Assembly (NCBI GenBank): GCA_946406115.1
Contig: OX291544.1
Location: 4,030,001-4,094,000 of the forward strand
Length of the DNA: 64,000 nucleotides
Origin: Apoda limacodes
Taxonomy: Eukaryota; Arthropoda; Insecta; Lepidoptera; Limacodidae
Direction of reading: 5' to 3'
Shown: positions 11,801-23,917 of the stretch, piece after piece
How positions within the stretch are numbered: the first letter of the stretch is position 1
Layout of the letters: each line of letters begins with the position of its first letter
The notes under the pieces: generated by a model
Database searches by the model: none
What the model saw: only the letters and a program-made list of their open reading frames with translations
What the model was told of the DNA's origin: nothing
Position numbers and translations under genes: made by a program

Positions 11801-14490
11801 GAAATTGAGATCGTAAAAAACTAGTTCTTTTACGCTACGTTCAGGCACAGCGGCAAGCGCAAGTTTCCCGCGCGGGTCTTGTTTACATGCACACACATCC
11901 TTAGAATCGCTCAGTAACATGTGTATACATAACTTAACAAATTGAAGATGTGTTAGTCGATCACTAAAAACTTATCTTCAAACCACTTCACCGTCATGTC
12001 GCCCATCACTAACAAAATATCTGCATAACACCGAACCTCATTCATTTTAAAACAAAGTTACTTGCATACCTAGTATCTTACTTGACAAGTGTAGTCTATA
12101 AGATGGAAATGGCAGATATAAAATTCAAATCGCAATCGCTTATGTGTTTTAGCTTATTACCTATTTATTGTAAATTCAATATAAATATCAGTAACTTAGA
12201 CCATATTTTAATCTAGAATTAGATATTACCTTAGCAACACTATGTGAATGTTACCGTGGGTCATAGCTAAACTTTACTGTAACCTCAGAAAAAGAAATAA
12301 AACATTTCTTACGTATATTAAACCGAACCAACTTAAATAAACGACAGTCATATAAGTAATACATTTAATCATACATGTAGGTACCCATATCTGTTGCGCT
12401 ACTGGGCTATTGTTTGTCTCTTTAGAAATTATGAAATAAGTCCGGAAATAAATCTTAATTTTCATTAGCTGCTTATTTTAATATGTACCTACCACTTCAA
12501 TGTAGGTATGTAGAATACATTACAATATTTGAGATTGAGCGGTATCTATCAATACTTAGCTTACTTAACTTAGGACACAATACTTAATTATTGTCATTGG
12601 AATTCTCCACGACACATCGAATTGGCAGTGGTCAAAATAGGTAAGTGTAAAGACAACTTTAAAAAGATTTTCTGTTTGTCTAACTATTTAAATACCCAAT
12701 GAGAGTGAAAGAGATACTACATATTTTATTATTTATCTGTCTGTCAATATCTATGCATTGCGACGTTGCCAGACCGATAATAGTAGGCTTCTTGGAAAAA
12801 ATACAGTCAGTAACAGATTTTTGTGAATTCCACTGAACTTGGTAATAACGAATACGTCATAGCGTCATATGAATTTTATAACTATTGACACTGAAAATGT
12901 ATTTAAGCTATTCCAACAACTAGGTATAACTAGGTATAATATAAATAAAATGCAATAACTCAATTCAGTATAAATATTTCCATGATGGTCATCTGATGCA
13001 AGCTATAAGGATAGATTCTAAACTAATATAGTTAGTATCAATAACTATTTGATATACCAGTACACAAGTAATTTAAATATTAATAGAAGGGTTTCTAAAT
13101 TAAATAATCATATAAGTACCTACTTCAACTAATCTAAGAGTCTCACAAATTACTGTTGCAGGTTTATTGCATTATATTATTATTACAACATATAAATTAT
13201 ATAATAATAGGTACTCAATTTGATTTCGTCACAGTTATTAGTGATCTATTATTATGTAATTAACAACATTACTACTTATTTATGTAATATAGTTAAGTAA
13301 CAGTATAGGTACCTAACTTAGGTATGTTATAAAAATTAAAGCAACGAAATAACACACTATTTTCTAAGCAAATGTTGCACACCGAGACAACTAGGTACTC
13401 GGTCCTTAAAACAAATTCATTGCAAATTTTTAGATGTTTGGGTTAGACTACCTTTTTCCTGCGGCTTCGGCTAAATTCGACGTGTGATTTCTGAGGCAAC
13501 AACTTGATGATAGTAATAAAATTGTTATAGCAAGCTATAATCGCCCATTTAGAATACGGTTATAAGACTTTATTAAGCCTTTTTTTTTGGCACGAAGCGG
13601 CTCGATCAACGGAAAGTTTTGGATTCGTTACTCTAAAAATGTCTGTAGTGGAATTTTAATAATAATAGATATTAAAGTAAATGTATCATTTAAGTATCTG
13701 CAATGTTGCCAAACCAGCACCTTTGAAAAGACAAACAGTCAAATGTTAGAAACGTCTATTGTGTTTTCGACGAAAGCAACTAAGCTGTCGTAAAATGTAA
13801 GGACCTTGTAAGGGCGATGAAAGATTCTGTGGGATTCTTTCAGAACCATTATTATTGTTAACGTAAATATTAGTAATATTGCGATGTTGCCACGTTCTCA
13901 ACAAAGCCATTACAAATTCAAAAAATGTATGATACTGTCTTACTTTGGGTTATGTTTTAACGATATCAGTATTTCGTTATTTGCTGTAAACACGTGTTAA
14001 TTTGGAACCAAGCGTTGTTCAGATAAGTAGGTAACATAAATATTTGATGATTTTATACAAAATTATTAAAGATTTGACACTGAGCAAATTTTGGTAAAGT
14101 TTCTATCAAGTAGATATGAATTTATTTTTCAATATTCGACAATTCCCGTGGGAAATTAAGAATAAACCATTATTTTACATAGGTAGTAATAATTTTCACA
14201 GTTAATGTCGGTGGTATCAAAGCCTTTGAATTTTTTGTTCTATTTGAAAGGGATATTTCAGGCAAAATTGCATTTAGATTCTAGCCTGTGCCTGGCGCAT
14301 ATATCAGAAGCGTAACTACTTAAGTAATTTCTACGGTTAGTCAGTTTCTTCAAATTTGCACTAATTATAACTAATTAGAAGCCAATCATAAACGTGCGTA
14401 ATCGTTGCGAAGTCTAGTGCTGGTAGGGTTAGGTTATTAAGGTACCTTATGCAATCTATTGGAGGGAGATTAAGTGAAAAGGTATAAATT
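8806..14490. other. Long interval with almost no recognisable content
   Basis: AT-rich DNA without strong repeats or coding signal. Exceptions are a possible two-exon micro-ORF (10054-11358, minus strand), a CpG-richer patch near 10500-10615 and a GC-richer patch near 11490-11600. Neither patch has a recognisable product. The many TAGGTA/TACCTA words are typical of lepidopteran non-coding DNA. Confidence 0.4.
10054..11358 (-). CDS. Speculative two-exon micro-ORF (27 residues)
   Basis: On the minus strand a Kozak-like 'aaacaagATGG' at 11358 is followed after three codons (M-A-L) by a donor CTG|GTAAGT at 11350. An acceptor 'atttctatttcag' precedes 10128. The two exons join in phase 0 and read MALNALDFMNGFYKDKL, then FARSGIKFTL, then TAG at 10056-10054. 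The intron would be about 1.2 kb. I do not recognise the peptide. An overlapping frame of exon 2 is open further, to a second donor ATGG|GTAAGT at about 10013, so the exon could belong to a different transcript. Support is splice-site quality only. Confidence 0.2.
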
Positions 14491-14499
14491 TTCTTTTTT

Positions 14500-15116
14500 A
14501 GGGTTCCGTAGCCAAATGGCAAAAAACGGAACCCTTATAGATTCGTCATGTCTGTCCGTTCGTATGTCACAGCCACTTTTTTCCGAAACTATAAGAACTA
14601 TACTGTTGAAACTTGGTTAGTAGATGTATTCTGTGAACCGCATTGAGATTATCACACAGAAATAGAAAAAAAACAATAAATTTTGGGGGTTCCCCATACT
14701 TAGAACTGAAACTCAAAAAAATTTTTTTCATCAAATCCATATATGTGGGGTATTTATGGATAGGTCTTCAAAAATGATATAGGGGTTTCTAATATCATTT
14801 TTGAGACACTTCCAAAGTGGTAAAATGTGTGTACCCCCCCCTGTAACTTCTAAAATAAGAGAATGATGAACTTCTAAACTAAAAAAAATATATGATGTAC
14901 ATTACCATGCAAACTTCCACCGAAAATTGGTTTGAACGAGATCTAGTAAGTAGTTTTTTTTAATACGTCATAAATCGTAAACCGCAATTTACCTTTCATT
15001 CAATCAACTCATATATAAAAATAAAAAAAATAAAAATTTCTGTTTGTGTTTGTTAAGTACGTTAATGGTGGTAGGTACGAAACCCTCGGTGCGTGAGTCC
15101 AACTCGCACTTGGCCG
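14500..15116 (-). mobile_element. Family A, long form (hairpin-ended non-autonomous element)
   Basis: The element starts with a hairpin AGGGTTCCGT ... ACGGAACCCT and ends with 'gtgagtccaactcgcac' + 'ttggccg', the complement of the CGGCCAAGTGCGAGT end. It is very similar over its whole length to 56505-57099. It has no coding capacity. The near-palindrome GTGCGAGTCGGACTCGCGC at one end and the hairpin at the other are the visible structural marks. Confidence 0.8.
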
Positions 15117-15203
15117 GTTTTTTAAGAAAGGTTGGGTTATTCGGATACCAAATTTAATCTACCGGAGGAAGATTCAGAGATAGTTGTTCCTTTTATTGTC
15201 CTA

Positions 15204-15251
15204 CGGTACATACATACACATACATACATATATACATACATACATATATAG
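15204..15251. repeat. (TACA)n microsatellite
   Basis: A run of 'tacatacatacacatacata' and variants, ending in 'tatata', immediately downstream of the family A element. Confidence 0.9.
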
Positions 15252-16975
15252 AAATAATATGTCAAAAATTTAAAACCATTGCATTTGTAAAGGTTTTAAA
15301 CGTTTTAAAAACGTGTCTGTTAGCATACAAGCAAGCTGCAAACATGTGAGTGCGGTCATTCGTCGTTTCATTTACTAAGTCGAATTTACTGTATGTGTAA
15401 CAGAGACAGCTGCAATAGGGATTCTTTCAGATACTGAATTATTATTATTGAAATGCACTGCGGCGTTGCCAAATGGGCAACATAAATGCATCCAGTGCAA
15501 AACAAAAAAAAACCCTATCAGAATTTACGGAGGAGATCGTGGACAGACAGACAAACGTGACAGGGTACTTTATATTATACTAAGTAGTGATAACTAATAA
15601 ATGATAAATATAAGCATACTGTTTGCATTAGTTGCATTTTTTTACGTATGTTTTAAAAAGAAAATTACAAATTGAAGAAGTTGTTTTCTCCAATAAACTA
15701 CAAAAACGAGGAAAAGTAGGTTAAGCCAAGGCATTTGAAGTGCAATAATCTTTGTAGCTTTTTTAAACGCAAGTTTGAAAATTTATAACACATGAAGTTA
15801 TCAAAAAAATTAAAAATTAGGAAGCGAAAATCTTAGAATTTAATAAATTATCATAAAATGGTTACGAATTCATTCAAAATTCCATGATATTAAATTTCAA
15901 GTATTATTGTAGCCCACGTATTATTAAGCTTTTTTAAAGTTTATAGGTTTTTAGTAGGATCCATTCGATCCCTAACTTAAGCCTTAGCTTTTTTGAGATT
16001 TATTTTGCAATTTCTTTTAGTTGAAATACATTTAGGTTAATAATTTGTCAGTAAATATGTCAAATTTCATAGTTATATAGTTGATAAATGTTAAACATTG
16101 CAATTGTTACAAAGATTCTGTGATAACATACAGACAGACATCGAAATAACAGTATAACAATATCACACTTTGATATAACTAAGTATACTAGTACAACTAA
16201 GTGTACTAGTAACTAACATATGTAATGAGTATGTAGCTAATATGTTCAATATAAAAAACACACGACTATGTTACGAGGATCTCCCATTATTTTCTATGAC
16301 CACGCCTATCGGACCCAACCCAACTCACAAAACTCAAACCCATAACTCGAATCCCCAAATATGCGTAAAAGGTTAGGTATGCTCTTACACAAGAGGTGTC
16401 TACATTAGACCCTCTTCCGTACAAAAACTGTGCTTAACTTAAACTACCTACTTGGGAATGTGTATGTGAAAAAAACATACCCAAAAATTAGAAGATGCTA
16501 TTGGCAGGCACCAGGTACCTACTAGGTACCGCTGCGTCATACAAAAATGGGTTGTCACAAAAACTAGCTATTATTTGGAAGGACCCTTTTTGTAGCTTTA
16601 AGTTTATTTATTTATTTTGAATAAATAACACGACTCTTATCCCCGAAGTGGTAGTCAGAGAACCTACGAGTATGCACTCGTATTTGCTTGTAATATTCAC
16701 TTCTCAACGATTCCGATGATATTACTTTCCAACGTGATCTGAGGTAACCTTATACCCTTTCATAGGGCTCAACACAAACTAGAATTGAGAGTCATTATAC
16801 AATACACAAATTGTATTTTTTTTATTTCTACTAAGAATCGGACCTAGGACATTTGCTTTGGTAGTCCGATACACTATAATTATAAACTTCAGTCGATATT
16901 TGATATGATCTATGATCTACGTCAGATCACTAACGTATGAAACATTCCACTATTTCGCTTATAAGAGATAGTTTT
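15252..16975. other. No recognisable gene or element
   Basis: AT-rich sequence. 'gacagacagacaaacgtgacag' near 15542 resembles the internal part of family A elements and may be a remnant. Nothing else can be supported. Confidence 0.35.
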
Positions 16976-17392
16976 TGTTCCGTACCTCAAAAGCAAAAAC
17001 GAACCCTTTAAAAACGAAGGATCACTTTGTTGTCTGTCTGTCTGTCTGTCACGACCTTCTTCTCAGAAAAGCGTAAAGGTATCAAGTTGAAATTAATATG
17101 TCACTTAAAGTTGTAAAAAATCAAGCTTCTAAGTCAATGCAATAAAATATGATCAAACTACGGTAAAGTTACGGTACGGTAATGTTACGGTACGGTATTG
17201 TTTGTCGCATATTGGGATTGGGAATATTGAAATTTGGCAAGAAGCATGGTGTTAAATCACAAATATAGGAAAAAAACGCAAAACTAATCATAAGCCTGTG
17301 AGACTTGATCTTATGATGGAAGAACTATTTACATATATTAAGTGTGTACGGAACCCTCGCGTTGGTGCGACACCAGACTCGCACTCAGCCAG
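16976..17392 (-). mobile_element. Family A variant copy
   Basis: Begins 'gttccgtacctcaaaagc', has a (TGTC)n run near 17034 and ends 'cagactcgcactcagcc', the complement of the family's CGGC end. It is followed closely by a second family member in the opposite orientation (17441-17866), so the two form a loose inverted pair. Confidence 0.75.
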
Positions 17393-17440
17393 TTTTTTTT
17401 TAGTTCCAATTGAAGAATCGAAAAAGAATAGAATAAAAAT

Positions 17441-17866
17441 CGGCCGAGTGCGAGTCGGACTCGCGCACAAAGCGTTCCGTACTATTATCTATAAAAACGG
17501 CAAAAAATCACGTTTGTTTTATGGGAGCCCCCCTTAAATATTTCTTTTATTTTTATTTATTTATTTATTTTTTAAGTGAATTTCTAACTAAATATTCTGT
17601 GAATATTACAAGCGTCTACCTGTTGCCGTTATTAATATGGAACAAAAACGAGCAAAAAATCACGTTTGTTGTATAGGAGCCCCCTTAAATACTTATTTAA
17701 TTCTATTTTTTGTTATAGCGCCAACAGAAATACATCTTCTGTGAAAATTTCATTTGCCTTACTATCATGGTTCATGAGATACAGCCTGGTGACAGATGGA
17801 CGGACGGATGGACAGCTGAGTCTTAGTAATAGGGTCCGGTTTTTTACCCTTTGGGTACGGAACCCT
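17441..17866 (+). mobile_element. Family A copy with internal duplication
   Basis: Begins CGGCCGAGTGCGAGTCGGAC and ends 'gggtacggaaccct'. The segment 'aaaaatcacgtttgtt..atgggagcccccctt' at 17500-17536 repeats at 17656-17691. The element therefore has an internal partial duplication of about 155 bp compared with the shorter full copy at 26228-26510. Confidence 0.8.
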
Positions 17867-18020
17867 AATTAAACAGAAATTTCATCTGTTGGAGTACCAA
17901 TGACGGATGGAGAACACGACGTGTCCTAGAGTGGAGACCAGGTACTAAAAAAAGAAAAGAGGGCCGCCCTCCAGCCTAATGGAACAAACGGCTAGATACG
18001 CACGGCAGAGGACTGCGTGC

Positions 18021-19826
18021 TAGGGCATGAATATCGGAATCTTGGAATATCGTAACTCCGGAATCTCGGAACGTTTGTCCGATATTATAGTTCCGATACT
18101 AGATGGCCCAATATCGTAATATCGGAATTAATAAAATTTTCTAACTGGGATTAAATAAAACGTAAATGTTGCCAGCCCAAGCTTCTCTGTTTGTGAAATG
18201 TAATGTTGTCTCACTCACTCTTAATCTAGCAGTTAAAGAGCTACCAATACGCAATTTCAGCCATTGCGTTGGGTTCACTCATACAAACATAAATAAAACT
18301 TGAAGACTTTGTGATTTGGAAGTGGTCAAATAGGCTATACTATATTTATAGCAGAAGTACTACATAGATTCGAATTATCTATAAGGAAATGGAGAAATGT
18401 TACCATTTTGATATTTTGGAATTTCTCATAAACCTATGTACGAAAACAGAGAATACTATGAGTCTATTGAATACAGTAATACACGTATCTTACATCATTA
18501 TTGGCTCTCCCTGTAGGAAGTGAGTGTGTTTTCTTATCAGCGGAATATTTTTATGGCAGGATTTAAAGTTAACTTTTACACGAAATGCCTGAATATGTTT
18601 AACAATGAGCAGGATTCAAAGTTACCTTTTAGATAAAATTCATCAAGATTTTTAAGAAAACACTAATAAGAGAAACGCATGATTTCTAAAAATAAAGTTA
18701 AGTTGTTTTTCATCACGCTTACACGCAGACAAAGCAGGTGTTAAGCCCTTAATTACTCCCATAGGCTGTTTCGTTGTAAATTTTACATTCAAGGCAAAAC
18801 GGGCATTCATAGAGCCCACGGGCGATAATGACATATGAAACCTGTCCTGTGCACACCGTGCACGCACTACGTACTTTATCTATCAAGTATTTTATAAAGT
18901 GTGTATAGAAGCGCCATGGGTACTTCAAGATATGCACTACGCGCCAAGCGAGCAATTACAAGTTTTAACTTCAGCCAAAACTTTTATTCATACAATCTGT
19001 AGAGTTGTTTTTACCTGCTTTTATTTAACTCACAATACTTCCTTTTCCTTCCTTCCATCTTGTGGTGGAATCTTGCAAGCTTAATTAAACATACTTCCTG
19101 TTATCACCCTTCGATGAAATTTTGCATATTTACTAAGCTCGGATGACAATACAATATTCCAAAGTTACTTTGACCAACAACTCCCCCCCAGAGTTGTACC
19201 AGGGGTACAACCTAGAAGTGGAGGTGAAAAATTAAAAAATCTTTAAAATGGGTATCCGGGGGTTTTGAGGTTCGTAGATCACGAATTTGATGTTCATTTT
19301 GATGTTATCACCTCTTGGCATATGCAGGAAGTGCACTTGAAGGTGGAAATTAGGGTGGAACGTAAAAAATTAAGTGCAAAATTTAATTATTAATTTATAT
19401 TGAAGATAATATCGTTTTCCAAGTTCTCATCACTCAACTAATAAAACCTGGGCAATAAACTTTAAAAATTCAATTAAATTATCACTAAAAAGTATAAAAT
19501 AAAAAAAAGTTAAAAAAGATTTTTTTTAAAACTTGCTTTTCTTAAAACATTAGATTCAATTTTCAATAATTTTTCAAAATGAATATATTTTTTTTTATAT
19601 CCACGTACGACTGCAACAAATTACTGCAAACAAACGTCTGTTTGTTTTTTACATTGATTTTGAAATATATGAAAAGAAAATGCTTTGAAATATCAATCAT
19701 TTCGTAGCCAATTAAACTTTATTACAAATATGTTCAATTCCGATATTAATATCGGAATTCCGATATTGACATCCAATATTGGAAATCAGTATCGGAATTG
19801 AAAAACTTCCGATATTACATGCCCTA
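18021..19826. mobile_element. hAT-like non-autonomous element with 8-bp target duplication
   Basis: Ends are inverted: TAGGGCATGAATATCGGAA at left and the complement of TAGGGCATGTAATATCGGAA at right. The flanks carry ACTGCGTG (18012-18019, one extra base before the element) and ACTGCGTC (19827-19834), a 7-of-8 match; 8-bp duplications are the hAT hallmark. Both subterminal zones (18021-18130 and 19735-19815) are filled with repeats of 'atatcggaat' in both orientations, as expected of transposase binding regions. I see no transposase. A minus-strand patch near 18790-18870 gives several Cys pairs (CTVC, CPFCLEC) but cannot be called. Confidence 0.7.
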
Positions 19827-20389
19827 ACTGCGTCATCTCACATTTGAGTACCTCGCAGGAACCGTATGTCAAAAATAAGTTGCTATGATAAAAGAATATT
19901 TGAAATAAGTGACAAATTCTAGAACGATTTTTTAAACCGTCTGCAAATAATTTAACAACAATCGTACACCCACTGAAATTTAAATGTAGTACGCCAATAA
20001 GTACTCTTCGAAATCTCTTTCTGTTAAAAATGTGGATGTGAGACATTAAGGCACCTATATCATTATTAAAATTTTAATACAATTTGTACGTCTAAAAAGG
20101 GCCTAAAAAAGTGTCAAAAAAGTATCAGTATAATTTCTTTTTATGTTTATCTGCAGCATTTGAAATATCATAATAATCTCTACGCTCTTCTTACTCACAA
20201 TTTTTTTTTTATTAATTATCTATTATTGGTAAATGCTCAATAACATCAAAATCAAACAGACATACCTACCATTTATTTTGCAACAAAAGTTATCAATAAA
20301 CAATGGATACCTGTCTTAAACTATACCGAGTTATGACTTTTAACTGTTAAGCTTGTCCGAGTTATATTGTAGGTACGGTATCAATTTGT

Positions 20390-20490
20390 CGAAGTGATTA
20401 GTGAGAATGTTGTCTTTGTAGCAATTATCATTTGTTGCACCTAATTGATATTTAACGAAGCGGTGTAGTGGCCTTTGTTGTTGACGAGTT
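20390..20490. repeat. Interspersed repeat E, copy 1
   Basis: 'gtgattagtgagaatgt' ... 'acctaattgatat' ... 'gaagcggtg' is shared in the same order and orientation with 27795-27905. Both copies lie a few hundred bases upstream of a recombinase-like relic, so E may be part of the same larger element. Confidence 0.6.
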
Positions 20491-20689
20491 ACATAATTTA
20501 TATTAACAAACATAAAGATCAATCGACAAGGATTGACAAACGAAAGTCAGCGTTTAGAATAGGTGTTCAGGTATATATATACATATATATTAAATTACAT
20601 ATTGTCGTTATAACTACAGTATTTTCAAGTACTTGGCATACTAAAAGTAAAAGATTTGCAAAAAAACGATCTGAATATAAAATTTATAA

Positions 20690-20965
20690 GTTCAAGCGAT
20701 GATGATTTAGATTTGACGTTGGAATCAATAAAAGTAGAAGCAAAGGCAATCGTAGAAAATCTGTTACCCCCAATATCAAGAGAAAGATATATGTATAAAA
20801 GGGTATGACGATTTTACTAAGTGCCGGACTGAGAATTAGTTAATTTGTTTCCTCTGGTTTCCTCGCAGACGTATGAAAAGTAGAGTGTTTAACTCAGGTG
20901 TAAGTGCTCAGTTCCACCCTCGAACTATAAGCACCTTGCTCGTTCTGGTGCCTTGTGAAATTGAT
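20690..20965 (+). pseudogene. Relic of an integrase-like (possibly Crypton) N-terminal region
   Basis: From about 20696 the frame reads SDDDLDLTLESIKVEAKAIV then ENLLPPISRERYMYKR, followed by a one-base frameshift and YDDFTK, then a stop. The acidic start and 'NLLP..SRERY...YDDF' pattern resembles the N-terminal part of insect tyrosine-recombinase-like proteins of Crypton-type elements, as I remember them. The match is by eye only. The same sequence occurs in the opposite orientation in two pieces at 29496-29640 and 28230-28385. The catalytic domain is not seen. The downstream part (20870-20965) is also shared with 28230-28345. Confidence 0.4.
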
Positions 20966-21140
20966 AACTTTGTAAGTCATCAACCAGCCGTGTCCGTGTT
21001 TAACAATTTTCTTTTAACTTTTTCCTTTAGATGCGTACTTTTTGTACGCAACAGTTATAACTCCATTTGTAAACATTTTGTAGTAGTACTTTACCAGCAA
21101 ATTAATTAGGCTTTGTTTTTTGTGAAACATTTTTTGGATA

Positions 21141-21410
21141 TTTTTTATACCAATAAGTTGGCAAACAAGCTTACGGTCCGTCTAATGTAAAGCGGTCACC
21201 GCAGCCTTTGGAAGCTTGCATCAACGGGGGCATTACTAGCGAGCTGCCGACCCGATTCCCTTCTATCTTGGATAACCCCATATTGTAGTCTCCAGAGAAA
21301 GCCTTGGCAGAGCTTATTCCACAACTTCGTTTGGGGGGAAGTTACGGTACATGAACATTTAGGTTCTAAGGTGTGAGGAATTCTTTGCCGATGGCGAGCA
21401 GTAAACTCAG
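21141..21410 (+). mobile_element. Interspersed family B, longest copy
   Basis: Begins 'ttttttataccaataagttgg', followed by the family core 'acggtccgtctaatgtaaag' + 'cggtcaccgcagcc', and continues about 170 bp further than the other copies ('ccgatggcgagcag' at its end). Related copies lie at 39865-39998, 52674-52758, 59852-59969 (minus) and 60335-60422. No protein is coded. The family is widespread in moths. Confidence 0.75.
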
Positions 21411-22049
21411 AAAACTGCCCTGTTTGCTCCGATTCAAGGGTTATTTGATTTGAATATTTTATTTGTCAACGCCGTAACGGAGTACCCCAATGCCGTAATT
21501 TCTAGCACAGACACAGCTGAAAGGCTAGATAATTATAGTGCTTTTTATCCTGATCGAGAGCACCCGCAAGAATAAAGCTGCGCTGTATTTCTTCACGTTG
21601 AAACAGAGCGATGGGTTGCCTTACTTTTGGCACATACATGCCGACACAAACATATACTACTTTTATCCGTATAGAGTTCCCACGAAAATATTTTTTACCC
21701 TAAGATAGTGTATAAGCTCGATAGTTACATAAGTTTTATTTATTTCCGCGGGCTAGGTACTCTTATTTTACGTTGTAATGGAGACATGATTTTTGGCACG
21801 GTAATAAAGAAGGAAACAGAGTGTAGGTATTATCTTTGTTTATCAAGCAGTTCCTGTAAGAATCCCACGAATTTAGCGCGAGTATACATCGCCTTTACGC
21901 GGGAGCACAGTTCACGTCGATGCACAGATCACGTATGATGTAATGTTGACGGCAAGTACCTGAAAAGTCAGGCAATCGGATTGGCTTGTTTTGTGTTCCT
22001 GAACACGGTATCTAGACGTATAAGTCATCTTTGGGTTTAAATTTCTCTT

Positions 22050-22320
22050 CACGTCCCAAGTGGCGGAGGTTCGAACCTCGGGGTCGGCGTGTACTAATGA
22101 GTCTTTTCTTAATTTTTTATGTACACTGAGTTATTTATTCACACCACTGGCTTTTCGGTGAAGGAAAACCTAGAGAGGAAACCTGCATGTCATGAAAAAA
22201 AAAGACGTATGAGAAGTCCACAATCCGCACTGGGCCCGCGTGTGGACTATGGCCCAAATCAGCCTCGGTCAGGGTAGGCCGTGCCCCAACAGTGGGAACG
22301 TATGAAGGCTGGCGAGAGGT
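22050..22320 (+). mobile_element. 5'-truncated tRNA-derived SINE
   Basis: An RNA polymerase III B-box-like word GGTTCGAACCTCG at about 22069 is followed by 'ggtgaaggaaaacctagag', 'aggaaacctgcatgtc', 'ccacaatccgcactgggc' and 'gtggactatggcc'. These words, in this order, characterise a tRNA-derived SINE family common in Lepidoptera. The tRNA 5' half (A box) is not recognisable. Open frames on the minus strand here have no significance. Confidence 0.7.
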
Positions 22321-22773
22321 AAAGTTATAATACAATCGCGCAAAAATATTATGTTCATATATTCAGAGAAGACTGATTTGATAGAAGAAGTAGTCGGCAA
22401 TACAATGATCACGCCTACTAGACCTTTTTTGATATGAAAGTGAGACAAAAAGAGGGTAGGCAAAATTTTGCGGAATGGCTTCCAGCTAGACTAAAGTTAT
22501 GTAGGGTAAATGTCAGTAGGTGAGGAAATCTGAATTTGGAAAATGTCATTAGTGTGTAGGTATCAGGAAGCATTTTTCTTAGTGAGATGTACTCTAAAGA
22601 AATAAAGAAAAATATGTAAGTATTTAGTTGTATTTTTTGGAATCTTTAGTTGAGAAATTAAAAAAATAAAAATATTTATATTGATATGTTTGGCACTAGG
22701 TAAAATTGATTAGGTTACCATTTTACATTATTCACTAAACTATTTTTTTATGAGAACCTCTCTTTTTATATAA

Positions 22774-23498
22774 ATAGTATAGTATAGTATAGTATAGGGG
22801 GAACGACTTTTTTATATAAATAGTATAGTATAGGGGGAACGACTTTTTTATATAAATAGTATAGTATAGGGGGAACGACTTTTTTATATAAATAGTATAG
22901 TATAGGGGGAACGACTTTTTTATATAAATAGTATAGTATAGGGGGAACGACTTTTTTATATAAATAGTATAGTATAGGGGGAACGACTTTTTTATATAAA
23001 TAGTATAGTATAGGGGGAACGACTTTTTTATATAAATAGTATAGTATAGGGGGAACGACTTTTTTATATAAATAGTATAGTATAGGGGGAACGACTTTTT
23101 TATATAAATAGTATAGTATAGGGGGAACGACTTTTTTATATAAATAGTATAGTATAGGGGGAACGACTTTTTTATATAAATAGTATAGTATAGGGGGAAC
23201 GACTTTTTTATATAAATAGTATAGTATAGGGGGAACGACTTTTTTATATAAATAGTATAGTATAGGGGGAACGACTTTTTTATATAAATAGTATAGTATA
23301 GGGGGAACGACTTTTTTATATAAATAGTATAGTATAGGGGGAACGACTTTTTTATATAAATAGTATAGTATAGGGGGAACGACTTTTTTATATAAATAGT
23401 ATAGTATAGGGGGAACGACTTTTTTATATAAATAGTATAGTATAGGGGGAACGACTTTTTTATATAAATAGTATAGTATAGGGGGAACGACTTTTTTA
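22774..23498. repeat. Perfect 36-bp minisatellite, about 20 units
   Basis: The unit is 'ttttttatataaatagta' + 'tagtatagggggaacgac'. About 20 units follow without a visible difference. The left edge has an extra expansion of the internal (GTATA) motif. Because 36 is divisible by three and two minus-strand frames lack a stop, the array yields a 263-residue open frame (repeating VVPPILYYLYKK). It is better read as satellite than gene. Copy number in an assembly of such an array is unreliable. Confidence 0.95.
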
Positions 23499-23917
23499 AC
23501 TTTTAAAGCCAATAATCTCACGAAATATATATTTTTAGAAGGTAATATAAAAATCAAATCTTTGAATTATGTTTTAAATCATGTAGGTAACAGTAACATA
23601 ATCGATTGCTTGTGTGTGTTAATTGATAAAAAAAAGCCTTTACAGAAATAATTTAAGGCAACGTCCACGCCTACTACAACCACTAACGTATTCTTTTAGA
23701 CCAGAACCAAAAAATAAACCAGGAGTGACTGAAACAGTACCTACCTTTGTGAAAAAGGTTTTAAACTGATGATCATTATAAAAGACTTAGGTACAATTTG
23801 GCGAGAAAACATTGAAAACATGGCGATTTTTTTCGAGATGATTGTGATGATAAATTATTAGAATCCGACTTTAAGATTTAAGAAAAAGAATCGTTAGTAC
23901 TGAACACAAAATTTCTT

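Noticed and set aside
22766..23557. 263-residue open frame on the minus strand
   Set aside because: It is produced by the 36-bp satellite; two frames are open for the same reason and nothing supports a gene.
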